Assembly (NCBI RefSeq): GCF_016908715.1
Contig: NZ_JAFBEK010000007.1
Coordinates: 1-64,000, forward strand
DNA length: 64,000 bases
DNA from: Leuconostoc rapi
GTDB lineage: Bacteria > Bacillota > Bacilli > Lactobacillales > Lactobacillaceae
Direction: 5' to 3'
This document shows positions 31,002 to 38,903 of this stretch, piece after piece; positions within the stretch are counted from its first letter, which is position 1, and each line of letters begins with the position of its first letter. The position numbers and the translations under genes are program-made. The notes beneath the pieces are model-generated. The model did no database searches, was not told the DNA's origin, and worked only from the letters and a program-made list of their open reading frames with translations.

Positions 31002-31274
31002 ATGTTCAAAATAACTGATAAACGAAAATATTTACGAAACTTTCTAGAAAACCATCCAAACCTAAATCATGATGAAAAAAAAGTTATTTCAGGTATGATT
31101 AATAGTCTGAATGAGCCAAAAGTATTACCATATCGTGAAATGACGGCAATGACCAACGAACTTCAAAAGTTGTCGCTTTATGGCAAATTATCAGATGATG
31201 GCAAAATTCTTTTGAAACAGTTAAACCGTAGTAATTGGTTTTTTGGTTTGTATTATAATATCAGGTTTTTTTGA
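31002..31274 (+). CDS. Small helical protein, possibly bacteriocin-immunity-like
   Basis: A 90-residue, highly charged, predicted all-helical protein (MFKITDKRKYLRNFLENHP start, ISGMINSLNEPKVLPYREMT middle). The size and helical character recall four-helix bacteriocin immunity proteins of lactic acid bacteria, which protect producers or sensitive strains from class IIa peptides; the match is by overall look, not by a firm motif. The start is ATG 31002 behind AAAGGA. It stands alone between gene debris and a terminator. I am not sure of the function. Confidence 0.45.
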   Translation: MFKITDKRKYLRNFLENHPNLNHDEKKVISGMINSLNEPKVLPYREMTAMTNELQKLSLYGKLSDDGKILLKQLNRSNWFFGLYYNIRFF

Positions 31275-31593
31275 TAAGCAAGCACTTTGATTACCTTGGT
31301 AGTAAGAGTTGTTAATTTGATATACAGAAAAAAATCCCATGCGTAAAAATGTATCCACAAGTTTAACAAGCTTGAGGGTACATTTTTTACTTTAATAATC
31401 AGGCAGGCACAATGATGTTAATATATTAAAAATTTGCAGTTGTCTTGATTATGGGAATATTAAAATATTTAAATTTTGCATATAAAATCACAATATCTCG
31501 TCTTTGTAGCCACTTTAGCTATAAATTTACAGTAAACATTGATATAATATTACTATTGGTTTTTTGACGAACGTATTACAAAGGGGAAAAGAA
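31275..31593. other. Intergenic region before the ABC export operon
   Basis: About 320 bp with the terminator at 31345-31387 and a TATAAT -10 candidate at 31543-31548 for the operon starting at 31594. No ORF is supported. Confidence 0.45.
31345..31387 (+). terminator. Terminator
   Basis: AAAAATGTATCC and GGGTACATTTTT arms with an inner AAG/CTT step and a T tail. Confidence 0.7.
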
Positions 31594-32100
31594 ATGAGTA
31601 AGAAGAACAAAGTAATCATTGCCATTGTCGGAACATTGGTTATGATGGGTATTGGCGTGATGAGCACACTTGGTGTGACAGAAGTTAATGGTGTTAAAGT
31701 AGACGAACACGCATCACAACTTATGATGATCACAGCAATTGTGTCTGGTATCGTTAGTGTAATCGTAGGCGCATTGTTTAATAAATTATTTATTTGGTTG
31801 TCACAACTGGGACAAGAAGACAGGCAGTCTGTTTCGTTTCTAACATCATGGTACGCAACAGCTATTAGTGGGTTACCATTTGCTATCGTTAATATCTTTT
31901 TAGTGACTGTACTGAGCCTATACAAGTCAGGCAACACAGTGGCTTCAATTATTAATGCTGTGGTTAGTGCAGTGATTTACACATTACTTTTACGTCAAGA
32001 AAAAGTGATTACAAAACGCACACAAATCATTTATATTGTAATTATGGTTGTACTGACTGTTGCGTTGATCGTTGTATCTGGCGCATTGCTTAAAGCATAA
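31594..32100 (+). CDS. Four-helix membrane protein of unknown function, ABC export operon
   Basis: A 168-residue protein with four predicted membrane helices (about 7-27, 45-68, 90-112, 118-165 as two). I recognise no family motif. ATG 31594 follows AAAGGGG; the upstream in-frame start lacks a site. It is 33 bp before a MacA-like adaptor gene, so it is the first gene of a four-gene export operon and may be a helper or immunity component. Confidence 0.75.
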   Translation: MSKKNKVIIAIVGTLVMMGIGVMSTLGVTEVNGVKVDEHASQLMMITAIVSGIVSVIVGALFNKLFIWLSQLGQEDRQSVSFLTSWYATAISGLPFAIVNIFLVTVLSLYKSGNTVASIINAVVSAVIYTLLLRQEKVITKRTQIIYIVIMVVLTVALIVVSGALLKA

Positions 32101-32133
32101 CAAACTGAATTCACAAGTATTGAGGGGAGTAGT

Positions 32134-33177
32134 ATGAAACGACGAACTAAAGTCACTTTAATTGTTACAGGCAGTGTTGTCGCTGTTGCTTTATTAGCAG
32201 TGACTGGGGTGACAATGTATCAGAAAATGACACACAAGTCAGAAGCAACAGTAAAAGCAGGCTATCAGACTTACACAGTAACGACATCCCCTGACTTATC
32301 AATGTCAGGTAAAGTCATTGCTAGCAAGACACAAACATTGAATATACCAACTGGTAAGCTACAACAAATTAATGTTAATAACGGTCAAAATGTCAAAAGT
32401 GGCGATATTTTGCTGACTGTAACGAATACAGACATGCAAGAAGCCATTGATAATCAAAACGATATGATTTCTAAATCAAATCGTGCGGTGAATAGTGCTG
32501 CAAGTGCACTAAAAAGCGCACAACAGAGCTATAATCAAGCTTATCCAGAATCGAAAGCAACGTTAAAAGATGGTGTTGCCCAGGCACAACAAGCGGTGAC
32601 TGATGCCAACGCAGACGCTCAAGATGCGCAGAATAAGCTAGTTGAGTTACAAAATAAACTTAATGTGAATGTGACAGCACCTTTTGATGGCATTGTTTCC
32701 GTGGATAATAATACAAAAGATGGCATACCTTCATTAACTATGAATGCCGTACAAAAGATTTTACAAGCAACAATATCAGAGTATGACTATAATAAAATTC
32801 ATAGTGGCGACAAGGTTACAGTGAGTGGTATTGATGGGACACCAAACCAAACAACAGAAATTAACAAAATTGAACAGATACCTGCAGATGAAAGTAAGGG
32901 CACAACCTATTATCCTTTCTCAGCTAATGTGTCAGGAGACTTTTTATATGGTCAAAGTGTGAAAGTGAAAGTGCCACAAAATGATCTCAAAGTACCAAGT
33001 TCTGCTGTTTATAAGGGGAATATCTATAAGATAATTGATGGTAAAGCTAGTCGTATCAATGCTGATGTGACTAAATCAGGCACAAGCTATTTTGTTAAAT
33101 CAGGGATCACAAAGAATGAAAAAGTTGTTCTTAACCCAGACAGTCATTTGAAAAATGGTGAGGCGATTAATGATTAA
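32134..33177 (+). CDS. MacA/RND-type membrane-fusion adaptor of an ABC exporter
   Basis: A 347-residue HlyD-like adaptor: one N-terminal membrane helix (about 7-28), a lipoyl-like half (LNIPTGKLQQINVNNGQNVK), a coiled-coil hairpin at about 110-180 rich in Gln and Ala, the second lipoyl half (NVTAPFDGIVSVD) and a beta-barrel. In Gram-positive MacAB-like systems the adaptor sits outside the membrane and links to the permease, for export of peptides or toxic compounds. The stop overlaps the ATPase start by 8 bp. Confidence 0.9.
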   Translation: MKRRTKVTLIVTGSVVAVALLAVTGVTMYQKMTHKSEATVKAGYQTYTVTTSPDLSMSGKVIASKTQTLNIPTGKLQQINVNNGQNVKSGDILLTVTNTDMQEAIDNQNDMISKSNRAVNSAASALKSAQQSYNQAYPESKATLKDGVAQAQQAVTDANADAQDAQNKLVELQNKLNVNVTAPFDGIVSVDNNTKDGIPSLTMNAVQKILQATISEYDYNKIHSGDKVTVSGIDGTPNQTTEINKIEQIPADESKGTTYYPFSANVSGDFLYGQSVKVKVPQNDLKVPSSAVYKGNIYKIIDGKASRINADVTKSGTSYFVKSGITKNEKVVLNPDSHLKNGEAIND

Positions 33178-33859
33178 TTTGTCAGCGATTAGTAAAAGTT
33201 ATCGTCAAGGTAATGATGATTATCAAGTGTTACATGACATTAATTTGAACATTCAAGCTGGTGAGTTTGTAGCGATTATGGGACCATCTGGTTCAGGTAA
33301 ATCAACTTTAATTAATATTATAGGGTTTTTAGATCAGCATTTTGATGGTAATTATATGTTCAACAATGTTAAGGTAAGTGATCTGAAACGCAAGCAACAC
33401 GCACAGTTACGAAATCAATCAGTTGGTTTTATATTTCAAAATTTTAAATTAATTACAAATCAAAGCGTTGGTGAAAATGTTGGATTACCATTATTGTATG
33501 CTGGTATGAAGCGACGAGATATTGTTTCTCGTGTTACTGAGGTGCTGACACAAGTTGGCCTACCTGACAGTTACAAAAAATTGCCAAAAAATTTATCTGG
33601 TGGACAACAGCAACGTGTGGCTATCGCGAGAGCTATTGTCACAGCGCCTAACTTTTTAGTTGCTGATGAGCCCACAGGGGCATTAGATTCAGCGACATCT
33701 GCAGAAATTATGGCGCTATTTAAAAATTTGAATGATCGTGGGACAACTGTAATCATGGTCACGCACGATGAACAAGTAGCACGACAAACCAATCGATTAA
33801 TTAAGATTTTAGATGGTCGTATACAGAGTGATGAGGAGGTGCGCCATGCAAACACGTGA
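33170..33859 (+). CDS. MacB-type ABC transporter ATPase
   Basis: A 229-residue ATPase of the LolD/MacB/FtsE group: Walker A GPSGSGKST (about 38-46), Q-loop FIFQNFKLI, signature LSGGQQQRVAIARA, Walker B FLVADEPTG, and H-loop VTHD. It powers the permease encoded next. I place the start at ATG 33170, behind GGTGAGG inside the adaptor gene. It ends 14 bp into the permease gene. Confidence 0.95.
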   Translation: MINLSAISKSYRQGNDDYQVLHDINLNIQAGEFVAIMGPSGSGKSTLINIIGFLDQHFDGNYMFNNVKVSDLKRKQHAQLRNQSVGFIFQNFKLITNQSVGENVGLPLLYAGMKRRDIVSRVTEVLTQVGLPDSYKKLPKNLSGGQQQRVAIARAIVTAPNFLVADEPTGALDSATSAEIMALFKNLNDRGTTVIMVTHDEQVARQTNRLIKILDGRIQSDEEVRHANT

Positions 33860-35027
33860 ATTATTTGTTAGTGCATTCCGATCATTATTGTCCAATAAAC
33901 GGCGTAGTATATTAACAATGATTGGCATTATCATTGGTATTGCCTCAGTTATCACCATTTTGGCATTGGGGGATGGTGCTCGTGTAGCAATGATGAAAAA
34001 TTTGCAAGCCAGCACCAGTGGGGAGCAATCCACGGAAATTAATTTTTCACCGAAAGGTGAGAACATCATTGCTGGCTTCAAGGATGATGATTTGAATCGT
34101 ATTCGTGAAAATAAGCAAGTGACTAAAGCCAAGATACAGTCAGATGATCAAGGGATGTTATCAGCACGTGGGTCTGTGAATGGTAAGAATATTTCACCAG
34201 CTATTTATTTGAGCCAAAGTACGAATGATGACCATTTAGTAACAGGCCATGGTATTAGTAAACAAGATGTATTAGTTAGTAATCCAGTGGCGCTTGTTAG
34301 CCAATCTATTGCTAAAAAAGGTTATAAAACTACCAGTAATGCGATAAATGCTGGTATTGAGATCAATGGCACAACCTATACGATTGTAGGTATTATTAGT
34401 AATGACGCGTCACGCGGTAGCTATAATACTTACAATGTGGTTGTGCCACGACAAGTATTTGAGGCGAATAACGCTGACGTATCAGCTAATACACTAAAAT
34501 TAACGTTTGTTGCCGGCGCTAATGTATCCAAAGAAACGCAAAAAATTGCTGATCAATTGAATAGCAGTGGCTCGCAACATAATGCTGGCTCGTATGATTT
34601 TTTTGATATGGCTGCGATGCTCAAAGGTGTTAGCACTGTGATTAAAGGGATTACGTACTTTATTGTTGCAGTGGCGAGTATCTCACTGTTTATTGCGGGA
34701 ATTGGTGTCATGAATATGATGTATATTGCTGTTAGTGAACGAACACAAGAAATTGGGATTCGTATGGCGGTTGGTGCATCACAGAAGCAAATTTTATGGC
34801 AGTTTTTGATAGAGGCTGTGATGTTGACCTTGAGCGGCGGCATGATTGGTTACCTTGCAGGTCTTGGTGTGGCAATGGGCGTCTCTGCCTTCCTGCCATT
34901 TAAGGCTAGTGTTTCTATATCAACTTTCCTATTAGCTTTTGGTACATCAACTATTGTTGGGTTAGTATTTGGTATATTACCAGCTAAAACAGCAAGTAAT
35001 AAGAATTTGATTGATATATTAAGATAA
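33846..35027 (+). CDS. MacB-type ABC permease (FtsX-like)
   Basis: A 393-residue protein: a helix at about 20-40 (RSILTMIGIIIGIASVITI), a large extracytoplasmic MacB_PCD domain, and three C-terminal helices with the FtsX core (NMMYIAVSERTQEIGIRMAVGAS). ATG 33846 follows AGGAGG. With the adaptor and ATPase it forms a mechanotransmission exporter. No bacteriocin or two-component gene is beside it, so the substrate is open: peptide self-defence or envelope stress are the usual roles. Confidence 0.93.
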   Translation: MQTRELFVSAFRSLLSNKRRSILTMIGIIIGIASVITILALGDGARVAMMKNLQASTSGEQSTEINFSPKGENIIAGFKDDDLNRIRENKQVTKAKIQSDDQGMLSARGSVNGKNISPAIYLSQSTNDDHLVTGHGISKQDVLVSNPVALVSQSIAKKGYKTTSNAINAGIEINGTTYTIVGIISNDASRGSYNTYNVVVPRQVFEANNADVSANTLKLTFVAGANVSKETQKIADQLNSSGSQHNAGSYDFFDMAAMLKGVSTVIKGITYFIVAVASISLFIAGIGVMNMMYIAVSERTQEIGIRMAVGASQKQILWQFLIEAVMLTLSGGMIGYLAGLGVAMGVSAFLPFKASVSISTFLLAFGTSTIVGLVFGILPAKTASNKNLIDILR

Positions 35028-35047
35028 TATAAGCTTATTGAAACTAT

Positions 35048-35095
35048 AAAAACGTTCAAATTGATAGTGAGAGTTTATCAATTTGAACGTTTTTT
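35048..35095. terminator. Bidirectional terminator
   Basis: A 19-bp perfect stem (AAAAACGTTCAAATTGATA and complement) with a 9-base loop and T tail, between the ABC operon and convergent cadD. Confidence 0.9.
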
Positions 35096-35157
35096 CTGGC
35101 ATGACTTGTACTGATTACTGCTTGATATGAAAATAAATTGTCGTCTATTATTAAGCG

Positions 35158-35730
35158 TTAAACTAATTGAATAACATGTTTAATGAGTCCAGTATCAATC
35201 ATAACGAACAAACCGATTAAAATGTATATTATTCGGCTTAATGGTGCACCCCAACGTTCAAAAATATTTTTGATGATTGGTAATTGACCAAAAAAGTAGG
35301 CAAGTGTTAGGGAAATCACTGTTAAAATAATAAAATAAATCATGGTTATAATAATACTAGTGCTGGGCATCGTGGCTAAAACAGGGACATAAACAGCTAT
35401 GTTATCTGCACCGCAACTGACCAGATACATGAGTAAAACAGCAATGATACCTTTGCGTGAGTGACTTGTTGTTTCCTCATCATCGTCTGCTTCACCCTTA
35501 ATTCCCATATATATTGGAATTAAACCAAGGAACCCAATACCCCATTCTGGTATAAAGCTTTGAATGAGTTGTCCAGCAAGCGCACTGACACCAAAAACAA
35601 AAAGCATGCCTAATTCGTATCCTAGTAACGTTTCCTTAAAACTATATTTTTGTAATAAAAATAATAGAATAACAAAAAAATCTAGGTTGACTCCAATAAA
35701 TAACATTGTTACTAGTGGTATATTCTGCAT
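35158..35730 (-). CDS. cadD: CadD-family cation efflux protein
   Basis: A 190-residue CadD-family protein with five to six membrane helices, MLFIGVNLDFFVILLFLL near the start and the family motif LVSCGADNIAVYVP in the fourth helix. CadD proteins give cadmium (and weaker zinc) resistance by export. It is divergent from an ArsR-type sensor; the operator at 35776-35795 lies between them. It is a single gene with a terminator. Confidence 0.88.
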   Translation of the reverse strand: MQNIPLVTMLFIGVNLDFFVILLFLLQKYSFKETLLGYELGMLFVFGVSALAGQLIQSFIPEWGIGFLGLIPIYMGIKGEADDDEETTSHSRKGIIAVLLMYLVSCGADNIAVYVPVLATMPSTSIIITMIYFIILTVISLTLAYFFGQLPIIKNIFERWGAPLSRIIYILIGLFVMIDTGLIKHVIQLV

Positions 35731-35775
35731 AGCTTTTCTTCTTTCATGATATACTTAACATATATTAATATAAAC

Positions 35776-35795
35776 ATATGTTAACATTAACATAT
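35776..35795. promoter_or_regulatory. ArsR/CzrA-type operator
   Basis: ATATGTTAA-CA-TTAACATAT is a perfect 9-2-9 inverted repeat. ArsR/SmtB-family operators have a 12-2-12 form with the same two-base centre. It lies in the 79-bp gap between cadD and the sensor gene and just before the sensor ribosome site. A second palindrome ATATTAATAT lies next to it on the left. Confidence 0.75.
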
Positions 35796-35809
35796 AAAGG
35801 AGTCAACAT

Positions 35810-36133
35810 ATGAATGAAAATTCAGACAATATTTGGCAAGACGAAATGGCACGTATCTTTAAATTGTTAAGTAATCCCACGCGTTTAAACATTTTAGTCT
35901 TGTTAGAAAATCACCCACTAAGTGTTAATGATATTGTGGAGAAACTGCAATTGTCACAACCACAAGTATCACATCAATTAGCAATTCTAAAGGCACACCA
36001 ACTTATCAATTCTGAAAGAGTTGGTAAACGTAATTTCTATCAGTTAGATGATCCTCATATTTTAAATGTTATTGATTCTACAAAGAATCATGTTAAACAT
36101 GTTATTATCGGTAAAAAACATGGTGAATTGTAA
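35810..36133 (+). CDS. ArsR/SmtB-family metal sensor of CzrA type
   Basis: A 107-residue winged-helix sensor with QLSQPQVSHQLAILKAHQLI as recognition helix. There is no cysteine at all, so the CadC/CadX thiolate site is absent. The last helix instead has Asp81, His83, His94 and His97 (spacing 0, 2, 13, 16), exactly the alpha-5 zinc/cobalt site of CzrA. It should derepress on Zn or Co. It is divergent from cadD, where a Cd/Pb thiolate sensor would be expected. Strong family call; metal preference is predicted. Confidence 0.92.
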   Translation: MNENSDNIWQDEMARIFKLLSNPTRLNILVLLENHPLSVNDIVEKLQLSQPQVSHQLAILKAHQLINSERVGKRNFYQLDDPHILNVIDSTKNHVKHVIIGKKHGEL

Positions 36134-36134
36134 G

Positions 36135-36187
36135 AAAAAAGGTAAGCAGGAAATGTGTTACAAAGACAGTCCCTGTTTACCTTTTTT
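36135..36187. terminator. Terminator after the metal sensor gene
   Basis: AAAAAAGGTAAGCAGG and CCTGTTTACCTTTTTT arms with a 21-base loop. Confidence 0.75.
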
Positions 36188-36285
36188 ATGTCATCATATT
36201 TTTTTGAAATAGGGATTGTGGTACTTTTTTACCGTTCATATGAGATTATCATAATCCGTAAAAGAGCGCACAACTGAAAAGATAT

Positions 36286-36325
36286 AAAAGCCTCAAACTA
36301 ACAAACTGTTAGCTTGAGGCTTTTT
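36286..36325. terminator. Bidirectional terminator
   Basis: AAAAGCCTCAAACTAACA and TGTTAGCTTGAGGCTTTTT arms. On the minus strand it ends the small-gene run at 36344-36823. Confidence 0.85.
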
Positions 36326-36343
36326 AAACAATACTGGAACAAG

Positions 36344-36517
36344 TTAATTACCAGCATTATCGTAGCCTTCGTTTATATCATCATCTGGCGTCTTAGTCCA
36401 GCCAGCTTTTTCCGGATCAATCCACTGATGATGGCCATTTTGATCAGGGACATCGAAAGGACCATCGCCAAAATAATAACCGCTACCGTTTGGATCAATC
36501 CAAGCGTTGCTTGTTGT
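36344..36517 (-). pseudogene. C-terminal domain fragment with two WIDP motifs
   Basis: An open frame of 57 codons without a start codon, running from just after TAG 36520-36518 to TAA 36344. It reads SNAWIDPNGSGYYFGDGPFD and later HHQWIDPEKAGWTKTPDDD: two copies of a WIDP unit, hydrophilic and acidic. It overlaps the end of the preceding membrane ORF in the +1 frame. It is either the soluble tail of that protein, separated by a one-base shift, or a frame reached by programmed shifting. No known family is recognised. Confidence 0.5.
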
Positions 36518-36662
36518 CTATCAATTTAAATACGCAATAACCAATAATAACTATAAATATGAAGTAGAATATCCCCATTGAGTGATTAGGGAGAGACTCT
36601 TTGTTGAAATCAATCAGGAACATCACTATGGCACTGATTATCATTGTTATGACAAATTTCAT
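36495..36662 (-). CDS. Small membrane protein of unknown function
   Basis: A 55-residue protein with two hydrophobic helices (about 2-18 and 30-46) separated by a polar loop NKESLPNHSMG. Its start overlaps the upstream stop in ATGA, so it is translated with the preceding ORF. The hydrophilic WIDP frame follows in the +1 frame. Not recognised; conserved coupling supports a real gene. Confidence 0.55.
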   Translation of the reverse strand: MKFVITMIISAIVMFLIDFNKESLPNHSMGIFYFIFIVIIGYCVFKLIDNKQRLD

Positions 36663-36823
36663 ATTACATTACCACCATTCTTTTTCTTATTGTGGGAATC
36701 GAAGAATTTAGCTAGCATCGTACTAGGGCTCGTGTAATCTAGTGCAAAGTCTAGACCAGCACTAATCATTGTTCCGAGGACACCTAGACCCATCCCAGAC
36801 AAAGTAGACTTTAGACGGCTCAT
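36659..36823 (-). CDS. Small amphipathic protein of unknown function
   Basis: A 54-residue protein, MSRLKSTLSGMGLGVLGTMI start, a weakly hydrophobic glycine-rich helix at about 8-28, then an acidic middle and a basic tail HNKKKNGGNVI. It ends in ATGA overlap with the next ORF. The ribosome site is weak (AGTAGAG). It resembles small membrane-interacting peptides by composition only. First gene of a minus-strand run that ends at the 36286-36325 terminator. Confidence 0.5.
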   Translation of the reverse strand: MSRLKSTLSGMGLGVLGTMISAGLDFALDYTSPSTMLAKFFDSHNKKKNGGNVI

Positions 36824-37006
36824 TTACTCTACTAAATTTTGGATAAGTTTTTAAAACGTAGCTCTTTCGCTCTTTTTCTATTTTATAATATAAATAATAA
36901 TTTTAATTATACCACTAATCAGTGATTAAATATATAATAATTTTTTTAACTTATTAGGTCACAAAAAGTCTCTAATTAGCAGCATATTAGTCTTGAAAAG
37001 GACTAG

Positions 37007-37243
37007 AAGAATTGTTGGTTTAAATACTGGTATGAGGCAAAGTTAAATACGTTATTAGATAGTGCACTCATTAGTACTTTTTCTCTGCTAGTTATAGCAT
37101 TGTGGCTACTATTAAGTATCTTATGGGGTATGGATAGTTTGTCAATGGCAATGCTGTTTTATGTTCTAAATGGTTGGGTTGCTTGTGCATTGATTATCCC
37201 TGATATTCAATACTATGTGTTATGGCATAAATATGATCAGTAA
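37007..37243 (+). pseudogene. Membrane protein fragment
   Basis: A 78-codon open frame without a usable start, preceded by TAG at 37004. It has two clear hydrophobic helices (LISTFSLLVIALWLLLSILW and MLFYVLNGWVACALIIP) and ends VLWHKYDQ. It looks like the 3' part of a small membrane protein gene whose 5' end has been lost. Family unknown. Confidence 0.45.
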
Positions 37244-37294
37244 TAGACTTAAATACGACAGTATTTATGCTTACATAGTCAGGCAAATGATGCT

Positions 37295-37390
37295 ATGGAA
37301 GAATTAGAACAATTTTCATATAAAAATAACGAAAATAAATTAAGCTATTTAGGGAATCAGGTGTATTATGTTTATTATTCTGGAGAATAA
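37295..37390 (+). CDS. Short ORF, doubtful
   Basis: 31 codons, MEELEQFSYKNNENKLSYLG and a tyrosine-rich end. It has no clear ribosome site and may be the remains of the gene whose membrane fragment precedes it. It lies directly before a terminator. I give it low weight. Confidence 0.2.
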   Translation: MEELEQFSYKNNENKLSYLGNQVYYVYYSGE

Positions 37391-37397
37391 TGAACAA

Positions 37398-37431
37398 ATT
37401 CCTCAACTCACAATTCGTGAGTTGAGGAATT
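37398..37431. terminator. Terminator
   Basis: AATTCCTCAACTCAC and GTGAGTTGAGGAATT form a perfect stem with a 5-base loop; serves the permease gene on the minus strand and the debris on the plus strand. Confidence 0.85.
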
Positions 37432-37454
37432 TTACGTTGTAAGACTTTATTCTA

Positions 37455-38792
37455 TTACTGTACACGTACTTTATACAGACTAATTATAAACAGAACAACA
37501 AACCAAATGATTGATAGTATGGTGGTCATCATTGTAGCAGGCGAGAGTAGCAATATCAGGAATACACCTGCCATAAATACGATAGTCAAGTAATTTGAAA
37601 ATGGTGCAAACGGCATCAAGAATTTTTTTTGACCGTTGATAAAATGATCTGATTTGCGATATTGAATATGTGTGATCAAAAGAGAGATGTAAATGACAAT
37701 AAAAGTAGCCGAAGCAGTTGCGGTTACCATACTGAATGCATCCTCTGGAAAGATATAATTCAAACCAATGACAGTAGCAATCAAAGCGGTTGATAGATTG
37801 ATACCACGCATTGGAATATAATGGCTATTTAATTGACTAAAAAAACTGTTTTTTGGTGATAATGAAAAAATCATGCGTCCAGTTGTAAACAGGGCACTAT
37901 TTAGTGATGAGGCAGCTGCCGTCAAAATAACAAAATTGATAATTCCTGCAGCTGCGGGGATACCTATACCAGAGAAGACTTGAACAAAAGGTGACGTGTT
38001 AGCGCTATAGTTTGTCCAAGGTTGGATCGTCATGATGGCTAATAAAGCACCAATATAAAAAATAAGAATACGGATAATAATCGAGTTGATTGATTTTGGA
38101 ATTGTTTTCAAAGGATCTTTTGTTTCGGCAGCTGTGATACCGACAAATTCAACGCCTAAAAATGCGAAAAATGCCATTTGAAAAGCTGCTAATAAGTTGT
38201 GACCATGATTTGCAATCAAACCATGTTGCCATAAAGTTGATAATTGGGTCATACCAGCTTCACTACGTATATGAAAAACGACCATGATTATACCGATTAA
38301 GATCATTGCGACAATTGCGATAATCTTAATTAAAGCAAACCAAAATTCTGTTTCGCCAAAGGCTTTAACAGCGATAATATTCATACTATAGAGTACACCA
38401 AGAAATAGTAATTCCCATAACCAAGCAGGTGTTTGTGGTAACCAAAACTGCATGTACTTACCAATAGCAGTTAATTCAGCCATTGCAATAATAATCCAAC
38501 CCAGCCAGTAAGTCCAACCCATAATAAAACCAGCGCGATCACCTAAGTATTTTTTGATAAAGCCGATGAAAACAGTTTGATTATGATCAGTTAATAAGAG
38601 TTCCCCCAAGGCGCGCATCATGGAAAATACGAAAAAGCCTGTGATAATATAAATTAATAAAATAGCCGGACCAGCTTTTTGAATGGAGTCACCAGCACCC
38701 AAAAAAAGTCCGGTGCCAATTGTACCGCCTAATGCAATCATATTGATATGACGCCCAGATAATGTACGAGATAGTTGTGGTTTTTCTGTCAT
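37455..38792 (-). CDS. APC-superfamily amino acid permease
   Basis: A 445-residue permease with twelve membrane helices. RTLSGRHINMIALGGTIGTGLFLG at the N terminus and FVGITAAETKDPLKTIPKSI in the middle are hallmarks of the AAT (amino acid transporter) group of proton-coupled importers. The substrate among Lys, Ser/Ala/Gly, aromatic amino acids or GABA cannot be fixed. It is divergent from a LysR regulator 111 bp away, which probably controls it. Confidence 0.9.
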   Translation of the reverse strand: MTEKPQLSRTLSGRHINMIALGGTIGTGLFLGAGDSIQKAGPAILLIYIITGFFVFSMMRALGELLLTDHNQTVFIGFIKKYLGDRAGFIMGWTYWLGWIIIAMAELTAIGKYMQFWLPQTPAWLWELLFLGVLYSMNIIAVKAFGETEFWFALIKIIAIVAMILIGIIMVVFHIRSEAGMTQLSTLWQHGLIANHGHNLLAAFQMAFFAFLGVEFVGITAAETKDPLKTIPKSINSIIIRILIFYIGALLAIMTIQPWTNYSANTSPFVQVFSGIGIPAAAGIINFVILTAAASSLNSALFTTGRMIFSLSPKNSFFSQLNSHYIPMRGINLSTALIATVIGLNYIFPEDAFSMVTATASATFIVIYISLLITHIQYRKSDHFINGQKKFLMPFAPFSNYLTIVFMAGVFLILLLSPATMMTTILSIIWFVVLFIISLYKVRVQ

Positions 38793-38903
38793 GATGATTT
38801 TCCCTCCTAGTCACTATGTTCTATAGTAAATTATCTTGTATAATAAATAAAACTAATCTTTTTCATTTTTACATGAAAAAAAGTATTCTAAGGGGGTATT
38901 AAA

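Larger units (their letters stand above)
36824..37454. other. Intergenic stretch with decayed gene pieces
   Basis: AT-rich sequence without an intact gene of normal size; it contains the membrane fragment at 37007-37243, the short ORF at 37295-37390 and a terminator. A promoter for the small genes at 36659-36823 should be near 36850-36950. Confidence 0.5.
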
